From: Pelagomonas calceolata
Taxonomy: Eukaryota; Sar; Pelagophyceae; Pelagomonadales; Pelagomonadaceae
NCBI GenBank assembly: GCA_918797485.1
Contig: CAKKNE010000005.1
Location: 1,178,001 to 1,242,000 of the forward strand
Length of the DNA: 64,000 nucleotides
Direction of reading: 5' to 3'
Shown: positions 30,762-39,998 of the stretch, piece after piece
Position numbering within the stretch: the stretch's first letter is position 1
How the letters are laid out: each line of letters begins with the position of its first letter
Notes under the pieces: model-generated
The model's input: only the letters and a program-made list of their open reading frames with translations
Told to the model about the DNA's origin: nothing
Database searches by the model: none
Position numbers and translations under genes: made by a program

Positions 30762-32669
30762 ATGCCCTCGGCCCGCGATATCCTCGACGCCTTTCGAGCC
30801 GCCGGCACGAGTGATGCCGCCGTCGACGCGATCGCCTCCCTGGAGCTGTCCGCCGACGATTTGTTAGATCTCAATCCGGCCGAGGTCTGGGGCGTGGCCG
30901 ACGACGACGCCGAGCGCATCGCTGGCGCGATCGCGGCGTTCAACCGCCCGCCGCGCGTGCCCCAGCCGCCTGGACCGCCGCCGCCGCCGGGCGCGCTACC
31001 AGCGATGCCGGGCGCGACGCCTAGCGCAGCGACGCCGGCGACCGGAGCGCGCTGTCTCGTCGTCGCGGGCCCGCCCGGCTCCGGCAAGACGACGCTCGCG
31101 GCCCACGCCGCCCGGTCCATGAAGGCTTGTCTAGTAGATAAAGACGCGCTCGAGTGGCCGCTGGCCAACTGCGCCTTAACCGCAGCCGGAGCGGCCAAGG
31201 ACGACGCCTACTACAATTCTCAAATAAAGCCGAGCGCCTACGAGACGTGTTTCCGGGTCGCGGCCCAGAACTGCGCGGCGGGTCTCGATGTTGTCATCGT
31301 GGCGCCCTTCACGTCACTCGTCAAAGATTCTACTTTTCTCGAGGCGCTCGCTAAGCGCTTCGGCGCGCGCGTCGCGCTGCTTTGGGTTTGTGCCGATCCC
31401 GAGGCGTTGGCGAGGCGCCAGCGGCAACGACATGCCGACCAGGACACGTCTGTGAAAGTCACGCTGCCCGCGCGACCAGTATGTCCCCACGTGCTCGTGG
31501 ACACGTCTGCCATACGAGAAGCGGAGATGAGGAGTACAGCGGTCGATGCCGTTACGAGGGCCTTCTCTACTACCCAAACAACGGGACGGGTCCTCTGCGC
31601 GGGCCACGTCTGCGTGGATGTTGTGCTCGAGGGCTGCGGCGAACTTAGTAGTAGAGAGGGCTACTGCGAAGTCCAATCTACAAGACTGGCTGCTGGTGGA
31701 AGTGTAGCCAACTGCGCTTCTACTCTAGCGTCGTTGGAGGCGTACGGCGTCGACGCGCACTGTTGTGTGGGAGACGACGCGTTCGGGCGCTTTTTGCTCG
31801 ACTACTTCCGTGAGAACAGTGTCGGCACGGCCCACATCAATGTCAATGAAGAACACCCGACGTCGACGGCCTGCCTACCGGTCTACGGGAAGGACGGCAA
31901 GCGCGCCGTGTATTGTGCGCAGGGGTGGAATGCCCATTTCGTTCCGAATGTAGATGTGGCGACGTACGACGCCATTTTACTAGGTTATCCCCACGTCATG
32001 CCTGCGTTGCGGGGCGCGCCCCTGGCGCAGTTTGCATCAAGATGCGTCGAAGCGGGCACGTGTCTCTGTCTGGACGTGAACGAGGCGTCGGACGACTACG
32101 AAATGCCGCTCGGCGACGCCTCGGACGCCTACGAAAATATTGGTGTATTACACGGCAATTTGGACGAGGCCGCGGCGTGTGTTGGAAGGAAGAAGGAATT
32201 TCTAGAAAGATACAACATCAAGGATGGATTGGAGAACGTGCTGTCCAATGCCGAGATAGAATCGATTGCCCGTGCGTTGTTGAGGCGAGGCTGCGGCGTC
32301 GTGCTGTTCACGCTGGGCCCGTTGGGTGCTTTCGCGATGACCAACGACGAGCCCACCCTCAGAAGGACGCTGGGGCGGCTGAACCACGGTCTGCAGCCGT
32401 CGCACGTCTCTCGTCGGGCGGCCTTCAAGGCAGACGGCGCCATCGACACGGTCGGCGCCGGCGACGCGTTCCTCGCGGGCGCCGTGGCGTCGCTGCTGAG
32501 TGGCGGCGACCTCGACCGCGTCCTGGACGTGGGCCTGGCCGCGGCGCTCTGGCGCGTCGACGCCTCACGGAGCTCGCGGCCGCCGCGGCGGGGGGAGCTC
32601 GAGGAATTGATGGGGGGGCTCGAGCGGCTGCCCACGGTGGCGCGGACGGTATACGACTTCGTCGCGTAG
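30762..32669 (+). CDS. SAM-like / P-loop kinase / PfkB carbohydrate kinase fusion protein
   Basis: 635 residues, single exon, start ATG at 30762. Three parts are visible. Residues about 5-60 resemble a SAM/helical domain (LLDLNPAEVWGV). A Pro-rich linker leads to a P-loop kinase with Walker A GPPGSGKT (103-110), the AAA_33/zeta-like fold seen in small-molecule and nucleic-acid-end kinases. From about residue 275 on there is a PfkB (ribokinase/adenosine kinase) domain with the N-terminal AAGGSVANCA glycine motif and the catalytic DTVGAGDAFLAGA motif (about 562-574), whose Asp is the expected base. The protein probably phosphorylates a sugar or nucleoside, while the P-loop part may act on a second substrate. 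No transit peptide is evident. A fusion of these two kinase folds is not one I recognise. Confidence 0.8.
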   Translation: MPSARDILDAFRAAGTSDAAVDAIASLELSADDLLDLNPAEVWGVADDDAERIAGAIAAFNRPPRVPQPPGPPPPPGALPAMPGATPSAATPATGARCLVVAGPPGSGKTTLAAHAARSMKACLVDKDALEWPLANCALTAAGAAKDDAYYNSQIKPSAYETCFRVAAQNCAAGLDVVIVAPFTSLVKDSTFLEALAKRFGARVALLWVCADPEALARRQRQRHADQDTSVKVTLPARPVCPHVLVDTSAIREAEMRSTAVDAVTRAFSTTQTTGRVLCAGHVCVDVVLEGCGELSSREGYCEVQSTRLAAGGSVANCASTLASLEAYGVDAHCCVGDDAFGRFLLDYFRENSVGTAHINVNEEHPTSTACLPVYGKDGKRAVYCAQGWNAHFVPNVDVATYDAILLGYPHVMPALRGAPLAQFASRCVEAGTCLCLDVNEASDDYEMPLGDASDAYENIGVLHGNLDEAAACVGRKKEFLERYNIKDGLENVLSNAEIESIARALLRRGCGVVLFTLGPLGAFAMTNDEPTLRRTLGRLNHGLQPSHVSRRAAFKADGAIDTVGAGDAFLAGAVASLLSGGDLDRVLDVGLAAALWRVDASRSSRPPRRGELEELMGGLERLPTVARTVYDFVA

Positions 32670-32841
32670 GAGGGTTTGTGTGTAAGTTTTATAACCTGGT
32701 ACGGGTTTTACAGGGCGATTTGCGTTGGATGCGGCGTCTCTGAGGCGGAATTGTGGTCGTCCGCGACCGCTTGACTACTGCTCCTGGGTGCGCTTTGGAC
32801 ACCACTGAAAATAGACAAGCAGACAACTGGTCTAGTGAGCA

Positions 32842-33024
32842 ATGAGCATGTACGGCTCGATGGAGGAGAGCAAGCCGGCCGCGGCGCCGGCGCTAGGCCC
32901 CGCGGAGATCAAGTTTGTCAGAAAAATGATGGCGACATCGACCGGCGACGACGACCGGCCCGCGGGCCTCTTGCATGAGCCGCAGGAGCTGTCGACGTCG
33001 ACGCTCGCGAAGCTCGATGAGTGA
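32842..33024 (+). CDS. Small hypothetical protein (60 aa), possibly a 5' exon of the next gene
   Basis: ATG at 32842, TGA at 33022-33024. Its last codons overlap the ATG of the next ORF (ATGAGTGA). The composition is polar with no signal peptide and no recognised domain. It could be an independent small protein, the first exon of the Cys-rich gene with an unresolved intron, or the frame-shifted front of a decayed gene. A possible splice (donor near 32911, acceptor CCGCAG near 32987) would join the frames but gives an unconvincing Arg-rich linker. Confidence 0.35.
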   Translation: MSMYGSMEESKPAAAPALGPAEIKFVRKMMATSTGDDDRPAGLLHEPQELSTSTLAKLDE

Positions 33025-34018
33025 GGCCGGTCGGCGCGCGCGCGCCCTGTGCCCGGACATGTGCGGGTGCCAGTTTCCGTTTGCTGCAAACGCGCTCACT
33101 GATCCCAAAGATGGATGCTCAGTCGATGCGGCCCCGACGTATTTCGATCACCTCAGGCAGATTCCCTGCAAAGACGTTTCTGCCGAAGGCGATGCCTACG
33201 ACGCCTACATACAGTACGATATGGAGCAAGAAAGCGGTGTTCGGAGTAACGCGACTCGATGGTCCATGTTTCAAAGTTTCCTGGATATTTGGGAAGACGC
33301 CAACGCGGATTTACCGCTTGTAAAGCAGTTTGAGAATTATCAAGACATCAAGTACCTACGGATTTACGGCTGCCGCTACCTACGGGATCCCTCCCTCTGG
33401 GACTCGTTGGATTCGTACGAGGCGTGGCAGGCCGATGCTCGAAGCAACCTGACCGTGAGACCGCCCTACTGGCTTGGAAGGAATCTCTGTGTCCGGGGAA
33501 GCAGCCACAAGCAGTTGTCCCTATTTTGTCCGGAAGCTTGCGGCTGCCACCGCGGCGACCAGGACTGCCCGTTGACGTGCCCCGAGCGCGACGCGACGAC
33601 ACCGACCTGCCCTGCGCATCAGGAAAAGATTTTCGTGATGGAGGGCAAAGATGCGATGTGGGAGGGATATTCCTGTCCGCGCCGTCCTCAGGCGCATAGT
33701 TCTGATGTGGGCTTTTCGGCTCAAGATCTCCTGTCGCCGCGGCGGCTGCCGCCGACGAATTGCGCGGCGGCGAGCACGGGCGCCTGTCTCGAGAACGGTG
33801 GTGTCGACCCCGACTGCTGCGCTCCATGCGGCGAGGGGAGCTGCGCGCCCGGATATACCTACGCCGGTCAGTTCAGATTCGAAACCAAGATGCTCTGGTC
33901 GACGTATCCAGATTTTGACCCTGTGTGCAGCCACGGTAACGTCGAATGGGGTTGCGGCAACACGTGCTGCGTGCCGGTTGACACGAATGAGACCGCGCGG
34001 GCAGCCACCGGTGGTTAA
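33017..34018 (+). CDS. Cys-rich ShK-like secreted-type protein, 5' end uncertain
   Basis: 333 residues from the ATG at 33017. Very Cys-rich, with two CP..CGC endings (LCPDMCGC near the N-terminus and LFCPEACGC mid-protein) preceded by Trp/Gly and other Cys. This is the pattern of ShK-type disulfide domains, which are extracellular. No signal peptide is visible at this start, so a 5' exon is probably missing or misread. The C-terminal third has more Cys pairs (CCAPCGEGSC, WGCGNTCC). Function unknown. Confidence 0.6.
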   Translation: MSEAGRRARALCPDMCGCQFPFAANALTDPKDGCSVDAAPTYFDHLRQIPCKDVSAEGDAYDAYIQYDMEQESGVRSNATRWSMFQSFLDIWEDANADLPLVKQFENYQDIKYLRIYGCRYLRDPSLWDSLDSYEAWQADARSNLTVRPPYWLGRNLCVRGSSHKQLSLFCPEACGCHRGDQDCPLTCPERDATTPTCPAHQEKIFVMEGKDAMWEGYSCPRRPQAHSSDVGFSAQDLLSPRRLPPTNCAAASTGACLENGGVDPDCCAPCGEGSCAPGYTYAGQFRFETKMLWSTYPDFDPVCSHGNVEWGCGNTCCVPVDTNETARAATGG

Positions 34019-34206
34019 ACTGTAATGTATCGTAATTCCCGTTCTCTCCGGAGAGGCATATCTAACACTGAATGGGCCCACCCCCGGCGCGGCCAATTTA
34101 CTCACGAGCGCGCGCGCGAAGATCTGCGCGAAGGCCCCAACGCCATCGACGCGACGCCGCGCCGGCATTAATAGTACTAGTGGGACTCAGATTTCACAAC
34201 CTAAAC

Positions 34207-35271
34207 TTAGAACGACGCCAGGTCCTCGGACACGACGGTCTCGAAGGCGCCCCCCGACGCCCCGCGTAATGAAACACCTCGCAAGGAGCAATGGAGAGCC
34301 GACGGGTCCTTTCTTCTGGGCGGCGAGTAGTTGGAAAACGTCGTCCCGTGGGGCTGGTTGTTGTTCCACGCCTTCACACCGCGAGGCGCCTGTCTAAAAG
34401 ACCCCTCCAAATCCGCCGCGGACTGATACGCTTCGGACACGGACATAGGTTTCAAATTCGGCAGGCCGCACATCTGCTCGGTGTCCATCAACGCGGTCCG
34501 GTGGTACTTGCGAAAATCGAACGGCTCCTGGAACTTCCGCTTGTCGGGGAAGCGCCACTTGGGGTATTGTATTTCTTGCATCGTTTTATCGGTAAACGGT
34601 CCCGGATCATTTAGTGTCTCTACGGTTAACTGGGCCGTGACGCGCTCCGGCTCCGTGCGCGTGTTATACACGAAGGGCGGGCCTAGTTCCTTGTGTCTCT
34701 GTCGCACCCTGAGAAAGTGGCCGGGGTTGAAGTAGGGGCCCTTGGCTAAACGTAAGCCAACGCCACCTAAGGATACTGTAGCTTCCCTCGGGTCCAGGGC
34801 GTCGACCGCCAGAGCACCACCGAGCGAAGCTTTTCTATCCAGCAATTCTGCGGTCTTTTCGTAGTCCTTTTGACCGCCACCCTTGAAATAGCTTCTAGCA
34901 ATATACCGCGACACGCCGAACCGCCCGCCGAGCTCCTTCGCCGGATATTCGTCCCGGAACTGCATGGAAGGCGGCGCGAGCTGCTTGCAAGGCGCCATGG
35001 CGTTCCAGGACGCGTAGGCGCCGCCCTTGACGGGGACTGTCGGTTCTCCGAACATCGACGTCTCCTCGGGGAACTGCAAGGCGTTTTGTATGTGCGCGTC
35101 TCTTCGCACGACGGACGCGGTGCTCAATCCCTCAAGGCCCTTGCCGTAGATGTTGGTGAGGAAGCGGTTGCGCTTCGCGGGCTTCCAATTCTTGCTCGTC
35201 GTCTTCTTCAGGCGGTCCGCCTCGGCCTTGCGTTTCCGTTCTTGCAGCTCGTAGGCGCCGAGGGAGTACAT
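34207..35271 (-). CDS. Hypothetical protein (354 aa), divergent from the IQUB-like gene
   Basis: ATG at 35271 and stop at 34207, single exon. The N-terminus is highly charged (helix with ERKRKAEADRLKK), then a low-complexity-free body rich in Pro, Tyr, Phe and Arg with many short phrases such as PYFNPGHFLRVRQRHKELGPP. No signal peptide, no membrane segments and no domain that I recognise. It shares a 564-bp divergent promoter region with an IQUB-like radial-spoke gene, so a ciliary role is a reasonable but unproven guess; many axonemal inner proteins look like this. Confidence 0.65.
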   Translation of the reverse strand: MYSLGAYELQERKRKAEADRLKKTTSKNWKPAKRNRFLTNIYGKGLEGLSTASVVRRDAHIQNALQFPEETSMFGEPTVPVKGGAYASWNAMAPCKQLAPPSMQFRDEYPAKELGGRFGVSRYIARSYFKGGGQKDYEKTAELLDRKASLGGALAVDALDPREATVSLGGVGLRLAKGPYFNPGHFLRVRQRHKELGPPFVYNTRTEPERVTAQLTVETLNDPGPFTDKTMQEIQYPKWRFPDKRKFQEPFDFRKYHRTALMDTEQMCGLPNLKPMSVSEAYQSAADLEGSFRQAPRGVKAWNNNQPHGTTFSNYSPPRRKDPSALHCSLRGVSLRGASGGAFETVVSEDLASF

Positions 35272-35868
35272 CGCGCGGCTCTGTTCTGCTCTGTAGGCGT
35301 CCGCTGCCCGGCTATTGCTGCCCTACGGCCCGGGCGCGGTTCTCGGAACTGGTCGTGCGCCGGAGGCAGCCTCGCGTCGTGCGCGCGCTCCTCGGCGGCA
35401 GAGAGCGGCTCTGGGTGCTGCCCAACTATGTGCAGAACTGTTGCGTCCGCTGCCGATGGTGCTGCCCCGAGGGAGGGGTCTGCGGCGCGGCGTCGGCCGC
35501 GCACGCCCTGCCGTCGCGTCGTGCGCACGTACCGCGCGAGGAGCGCCAGAGAGAGCGGCGCTGAGTTTTGCTGCCCCACAAGGTGCGGGCTCCCGCGACG
35601 GCTCGCTCCGGCCTCGTAGCCGTCTTCCGACTCCTCGCCGGACGGCAGCCCCCGCCCCCGGAGCGCTGGCGGGGCCGACGGGGGCTGCTAAAAAAGGTAA
35701 CTTTAGCGCCAGGCTGCTCCTGCCCCGGCCCCCGCAAAACGCACCGGAGGAGCTGCGCGCGCGTCGCCGGGACACGCCGAGAGCTCCTTAGGACTGTAGC
35801 AAAAACAAGCCACCGCCGAACCGCGCGGCTGTTAAGTGAAGAGGCAGCCCCACGGGCAGCCCGGAGCC
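35272..35868. promoter_or_regulatory. GC-rich divergent promoter region
   Basis: About 600 bp between two head-to-head genes, very GC-rich. Several open frames on both strands reflect composition only (Arg/Ala/Pro-rich translations). No CTAGC motif was found here. Confidence 0.35.
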
Positions 35869-37095
35869 ATGGCCGTCGACGCCGGCGCCCCGGCGCCCTC
35901 GCAACCAGCGGCGCCGACGGAGGAGTGGCCGCCCTACGCCGACCCGTCCTATAAAATGCCGGCGTCGATCGAAGTCACCGTGCAAAAACGGAACGAGGAC
36001 GACGTCACGCTCACCGTCAATATTGAAAAAGAAAATACGCGGAAGCCGTACCTCGGCGGCTACCGGCACAAGAAAACTGGACGTGTATACCACCACGCGT
36101 CGTCGCAATCTGTGGTACTAGGCTGCTTGCCTCGATACCCAGACCCGGACACTAGAAGGCATAGAGACAGTCAGACGGTGGTAGCAATCTCGAGAAGCCA
36201 GCAATCGCTGCGCGAGTACGGCACGCAGATGGCTCGCTTGGATGTGTTGATCGACGAGACGGATGATAGACACGTGAAGATCCGACGTTATTTCACGGCG
36301 GCTCAGTTGCTTGAATTGAAAAGACAGAAATGTGCTATCATACAAAGGTTCTATCGCGGATATTATGCTCGTAAAAGGGCCTGGGGCATCCGCCAACGAC
36401 TCTATGATGCCCAAGTGGCCAAGGACGAAGCGGATCGGGGCGGCGAGACGTTTAGAACCAAGACAAGAGCTAAGGAAGTGGAACGACGTACGAACCCTAG
36501 AACCGAGGCAGATTTTGAATTACTATACAACGAGCTCGAGCAGTGGCGCCAGAAGGAGCTCGCTGTTCTTGCGCAGCAGGGCGGGACCAAAGAACAGAGG
36601 ACCGATATATTGAATCAACAGACGCGAGCCTTAGCTACTATTGATAGACTGAGAGCTACTGCGGTCAAAGCCGGTCGCGAGAAGAAAATAAAACAGGTCA
36701 TGTCGCTCATGGGCCAGCCGAAGAAGTGGGAGGACAAGTATGGCGGTGTCCGCGAGGTCCATACGCAATTTACCGTAAGGGCCCAAGAGCTCAGGGATTT
36801 ATACGGGGGGTTATCGGATGAGATAGGCGACATCGATGAAAGACTAGAGGTTTTGACCAATGTCAAGTGGACGTGCGAGGAGTTCCCCTGTGCTCTGACG
36901 CGAGATATCGTGGAGCTCTGCGACCGGGAAGCCGATCTGTTAAATAGAGGAAGGTCCGTCGAGTCCATGGTCAACCTGCGGCGGCGGCTGACGTCTCTCT
37001 TTAGGCAGTTCGTCGATACCCCGGAGTTCAATCCCGAGGCGGACCGGTTCCTCAAGGTGCCGGGCGTGCGTTTGATGAACACGCTGCCCGAGTAA
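35869..37095 (+). CDS. IQUB-like IQ-motif ciliary protein
   Basis: 408 residues from the ATG at 35869. The phrase KPYLGGYRHKKTGRVYHHAS is the signature following the ubiquitin-like domain of IQUB (IQ motif and ubiquitin-domain protein). It is followed by an IQ motif (IIQRFYRGYYARKRAWGIR) for calmodulin-type light chains and the long helical C-terminal part with TNVKWTCEEFPCALTRDIVELCDREADLL. In animals IQUB belongs to radial spoke 1 of motile cilia (established family knowledge). The ubiquitin-like domain itself is reduced to its last strands, so the protein is about half the usual length. Expected site: flagellar axoneme. Confidence 0.75.
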   Translation: MAVDAGAPAPSQPAAPTEEWPPYADPSYKMPASIEVTVQKRNEDDVTLTVNIEKENTRKPYLGGYRHKKTGRVYHHASSQSVVLGCLPRYPDPDTRRHRDSQTVVAISRSQQSLREYGTQMARLDVLIDETDDRHVKIRRYFTAAQLLELKRQKCAIIQRFYRGYYARKRAWGIRQRLYDAQVAKDEADRGGETFRTKTRAKEVERRTNPRTEADFELLYNELEQWRQKELAVLAQQGGTKEQRTDILNQQTRALATIDRLRATAVKAGREKKIKQVMSLMGQPKKWEDKYGGVREVHTQFTVRAQELRDLYGGLSDEIGDIDERLEVLTNVKWTCEEFPCALTRDIVELCDREADLLNRGRSVESMVNLRRRLTSLFRQFVDTPEFNPEADRFLKVPGVRLMNTLPE

Positions 37096-37280
37096 TATAT
37101 ATTCCTAAGTTGGGCCCGGGGCGCGCGCCGCCTATTCATCGGCGGCGGTGTCGGGTATACTACAAGTAGTTAACTATACAGGAGAGCGCGGCGCTCGTCG
37201 ACGCGAAGGAGACGGGTGTGATGTTCTAAATTTTGTGACTGTGACTGCCGCAGAGTGAGGTTCTACATTTCTGTGATCTG

Positions 37281-37865
37281 CTAATTCAGTAGATATCTCG
37301 CGGCGACGATTGTCGCAAGCGCGCTTGAGAGGTCCGCGCGGCGGGCGCCGTCGGCGGCTAATGATGATGACGTGGCGTTGGCTAATGATGACGACGTGGC
37401 GTTGGGGCACGATGGCGCGGCGGCACAGAGTGGGCCGTCGTCGGAGTGCCACGCGACGCGTACTGATATCGATCCGAGGGAGAGGCACTCTTCCCCGCAG
37501 CCGTCGTTGCAATCGACCTCCGCGGTCGCGGTCGCGGTGCCCGTAAACGAGGCGTCGGTCGTGTCGCTCCAAAGCGCGTCGGGCGCTCCGTCCGGGAAGT
37601 ACCCGAGCGTCAAGACGCCTTGGACGCATCGCGCGCAGACGTCGACGCCGCAGTTTAAGCTTTCGTAATTCATCGTCGTTCCGTACGAGATGAGGCTGCC
37701 TCCCGAGCTGCCGCAGGTTGTGTCGGAGTACTTTGCCGCGTAGAACGTCGCGTACGTGGCGCCGGCGGCGATGGTCATTTCCGTTTGGGCGGACCACGCT
37801 TGGCCGTCGCAGGCGCCGTCGTATTCTGCGGCGGCGATGGCTAGCAGGGGCAGCAGGCGTCGCAT
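37281..37865 (-). CDS. Secreted Cys-rich hypothetical protein
   Basis: 194 residues from the ATG at 37865, chosen because MRRLLPLLAIAAAEYDGACD is a clean signal peptide; an ATG 15 codons upstream is in frame. The mature part has about ten Cys and many Thr/Ser/Gly, with phrases like TTCGSSGGSLISYGTTMNYE. A direct repeat NATSSSLA-NATSSSLA near the C-terminus corresponds to a roughly 24-bp tandem DNA repeat and adds N-glycosylation sites. The C-terminal end is mildly hydrophobic, so a GPI anchor is possible. Unrecognised family; likely cell-surface. Confidence 0.6.
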   Translation of the reverse strand: MRRLLPLLAIAAAEYDGACDGQAWSAQTEMTIAAGATYATFYAAKYSDTTCGSSGGSLISYGTTMNYESLNCGVDVCARCVQGVLTLGYFPDGAPDALWSDTTDASFTGTATATAEVDCNDGCGEECLSLGSISVRVAWHSDDGPLCAAAPSCPNATSSSLANATSSSLAADGARRADLSSALATIVAARYLLN

Positions 37866-37940
37866 CGTCCGGACGATGGGCTGCCCGCTCCAAAAGGGCA
37901 GCGCCGCCATGAGTAAAGTACTCCCCGCGCCCGCGGCTTG

Positions 37941-37963
37941 CTAGCGGCTGTAAGGCACTAGCC
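37941..37963 (+). promoter_or_regulatory. CTAGC-type recurrent motif, copy 2
   Basis: CTAGCGGCTGTAAGGCACTA then GC. It sits between the divergent secreted-protein gene and the AtpI-like gene. Confidence 0.5.
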
Positions 37964-38091
37964 CAGCAAGCACCGAGCTACAACCGCAGCAAGCTAGCCC
38001 AGGCGCCGCTCCAGCAGTGAAGCAAAGACACGAAAGAGGGTCTCTGTGCCCATCGACAACACGCACCCAATTTGAGCATCTCTCAGAGACC

Positions 38092-38682
38092 ATGCGACGA
38101 CTGCTCGCCACCTGCTGCACTGCTGCAGCCCTCGTCGCGCCGACGACAAGACGACGAACCGGCCTGCGAGCAGTCAATGACGACGCCCCCCCGGCGCCCT
38201 GGGAGGGCCAGGGCGCCGACGCGAGGAAAGCGGCCATGGCCGCGGTCTTCGACGCGCAGGCGAATCTCGCGCAACAGTCCGAGGCCGACTTGGACCCCGA
38301 AGCGCTCAAAAGGCGGGAAACGGCGAAGTTCGAGCGGCGGCGCAACGAGGTCGTCGGGGACCATTTGTTTCTCGGGTCGCTGTTGATCGCGGCGGGCTGG
38401 CACTTTTTACCGATTAAGGTCCTTGAAAGCTACGGCGTGGGCGTGTTATTCGGCGGGGCCTACTTGTATCTGCTCGGGAGGTACGTCGGGTCATTGGGCG
38501 AGGCGACGCTGGACGGTGCGAAGGAAGGCGGCATCGGCCAAGCTCGCTTCGCGGTCGTCGGGTTGCTCATAGCCATCGCGGGCAAACAGAGAGAATACCT
38601 GGACTTCATCCCGCTGCTGCTGGGCTTCTTCTCCTACCAGGTGGCGACGCTGCTGCAGGCGGCGCGGCCGGTCGATGACTAA
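38092..38682 (+). CDS. Plastid AtpI/CGL160-like membrane protein
   Basis: 196 residues from the ATG at 38092, chosen because MRRLLATCCTAAALVAPTTR gives a signal peptide with an Arg-rich transit stretch as expected for a stramenopile plastid; an in-frame upstream extension lacks this feature. After a charged stromal segment come hydrophobic helices (HLFLGSLLIAAGWHFLPI, YGVGVLFGGAYLYLLG, ARFAVVGLLIAIAG) and a C-terminal helix with EYLDFIPLLLGFFSYQVATL. The last matches the ATP synthase protein I domain of CGL160, which assists CF1CFo ATP synthase assembly in thylakoids (family knowledge). The role here is inferred. Confidence 0.65.
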   Translation: MRRLLATCCTAAALVAPTTRRRTGLRAVNDDAPPAPWEGQGADARKAAMAAVFDAQANLAQQSEADLDPEALKRRETAKFERRRNEVVGDHLFLGSLLIAAGWHFLPIKVLESYGVGVLFGGAYLYLLGRYVGSLGEATLDGAKEGGIGQARFAVVGLLIAIAGKQREYLDFIPLLLGFFSYQVATLLQAARPVDD

Positions 38683-38747
38683 AAAAATCACATTGACTAC
38701 TAGTTAGGTATCGCGTCGACGGCGTCGCCGTGCCGCTCAGAAAACAA

Positions 38748-39998
38748 CTAGAGGAACCCGCGGATCGAGTCCGTCCCCAATACCTTCGCGAAGTCGGCGC
38801 AGACATCTGAGATGTCCTCCTCGGGTTTGGACCCGTCCGGCGTGTCTCGATCGGCATGGGCGAAGCCCTCGTGCGAGTTTAGTAATGAGAGCAGCGACGC
38901 GTCCTCGTCCAGCGGCGATAGAGCGTTCTGGCGAGGGGGGTCTAACAGTGAAGGATCAATACCGTCGAACGTCATCCTCTGGAGCACCATGTCCCGGTTC
39001 TTAAACTTCGCGAGCATCTCCTGGTACTTCAACGCCCTCTCATCAGTTTTCACAGTTAACGGCGGCCCGTCGCCGCCCGGCAGCACGTACAGATAGTAGC
39101 GCTGCCGCGCCGTCCACGAGTTCGGCAATACTACAACGTCTAGCTGCTTCCAGGCGGATAAACGCGAATCTTTAGGTAGAACGTCGTACGTGACCAGAAC
39201 GCAGCCCGGCTTTGCGGAGGATGTGGCCCCAGCCAGGCCCTCCGTCCTACCACCGTTCTCGGCACCATACCCGAGCGAGTCCCATATTAAGGCAGCATCC
39301 CTACATTGGTCTTCGGCTTGTTCGACCACGTCCCCCAGCACAAAACACACGTCCCGCACGCCGTTTAGGATCGAGGCCGCGACGTTCGCATGGTAAACGC
39401 GCGTCCCGAGGATCTCCAGGCCTATGGTCTGGGATGCCTTTGGTAGTAGTAGCGAGAGTCCAAATGCGACCCATCCGACCGAAGACCCTAGGACAATAAC
39501 TTCCGTTCCAACAGGTCGCGCGCCCCGCTCCCTCAAGGCGTCGAGCACTCTACTAATAGTTCTTGCTGGCGTGACACCGTAAGCACCGAACCGCGACTTG
39601 TCCCAGCCGTGTGCTTCGGCCAATTCGTCGTACTGGCGCACTTCATTCTCGTCCACCCAGGGCTGATACTGCTCGAGGTTGTCTAACAACAGTGCAGCCT
39701 TCTTGGCCGCTTCGGACGTGGCCAGCGTCCGGTCGAAGCGCGTGTAGCGCCGCTTTCGTTTCGGCCTCCTTCTGAGAAACTCGAGGCGCTTCTGGGCGTC
39801 GCTTGCGGCGTCGCTCGCGAGCGCGTCCTCGAATGAATCTGAACAAAACTTGTCGATTCTATCTAAAGCCTCCTTCGTGCGTCTTGCCGCGGCTGGTGGG
39901 GCCATGCGCAGCGGCTCTCGGGGCGGCCAGGCGGACTCCTCCGTTATTAATTCTTCCGCTGCTGGGGGGATGCGGCTCGCGTCGTAGTGGGCGGCCAT
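38748..39998 (-). CDS. Rossmann-fold methyltransferase-like protein
   Basis: 416 residues from the ATG at 39998 (an earlier in-frame ATG at 40100 adds an unlikely leader). The N-terminal 110 residues are charged and contain a basic run RRRPKRKRRYTR, a plausible nuclear signal. The central part has a SAM-binding-like core: VIVLGSSVGWVAFGLSLLLP then TIGLEILGTRV, then FVLGDVVE and ALIWDSLGYG, arranged like the beta-strands of a class I methyltransferase and faintly like DOT1. The classic GxGxG is altered to GSSVGW, so activity is uncertain. The C-terminal tail is acidic. No close family recognised. Confidence 0.6.
   Translation of the reverse strand: MAAHYDASRIPPAAEELITEESAWPPREPLRMAPPAAARRTKEALDRIDKFCSDSFEDALASDAASDAQKRLEFLRRRPKRKRRYTRFDRTLATSEAAKKAALLLDNLEQYQPWVDENEVRQYDELAEAHGWDKSRFGAYGVTPARTISRVLDALRERGARPVGTEVIVLGSSVGWVAFGLSLLLPKASQTIGLEILGTRVYHANVAASILNGVRDVCFVLGDVVEQAEDQCRDAALIWDSLGYGAENGGRTEGLAGATSSAKPGCVLVTYDVLPKDSRLSAWKQLDVVVLPNSWTARQRYYLYVLPGGDGPPLTVKTDERALKYQEMLAKFKNRDMVLQRMTFDGIDPSLLDPPRQNALSPLDEDASLLSLLNSHEGFAHADRDTPDGSKPEEDISDVCADFAKVLGTDSIRGFL

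Noticed and set aside
31913-32743. 276-codon + ORF inside the PfkB region
   Set aside because: Arg-rich shadow frame of the kinase gene; the true frame has catalytic motifs.
35315-35791. Overlapping ORFs on both strands in the 35.3-35.9 kb region
   Set aside because: Pure composition effect in GC-rich intergenic DNA; Arg/Ala/Pro translations without structure.
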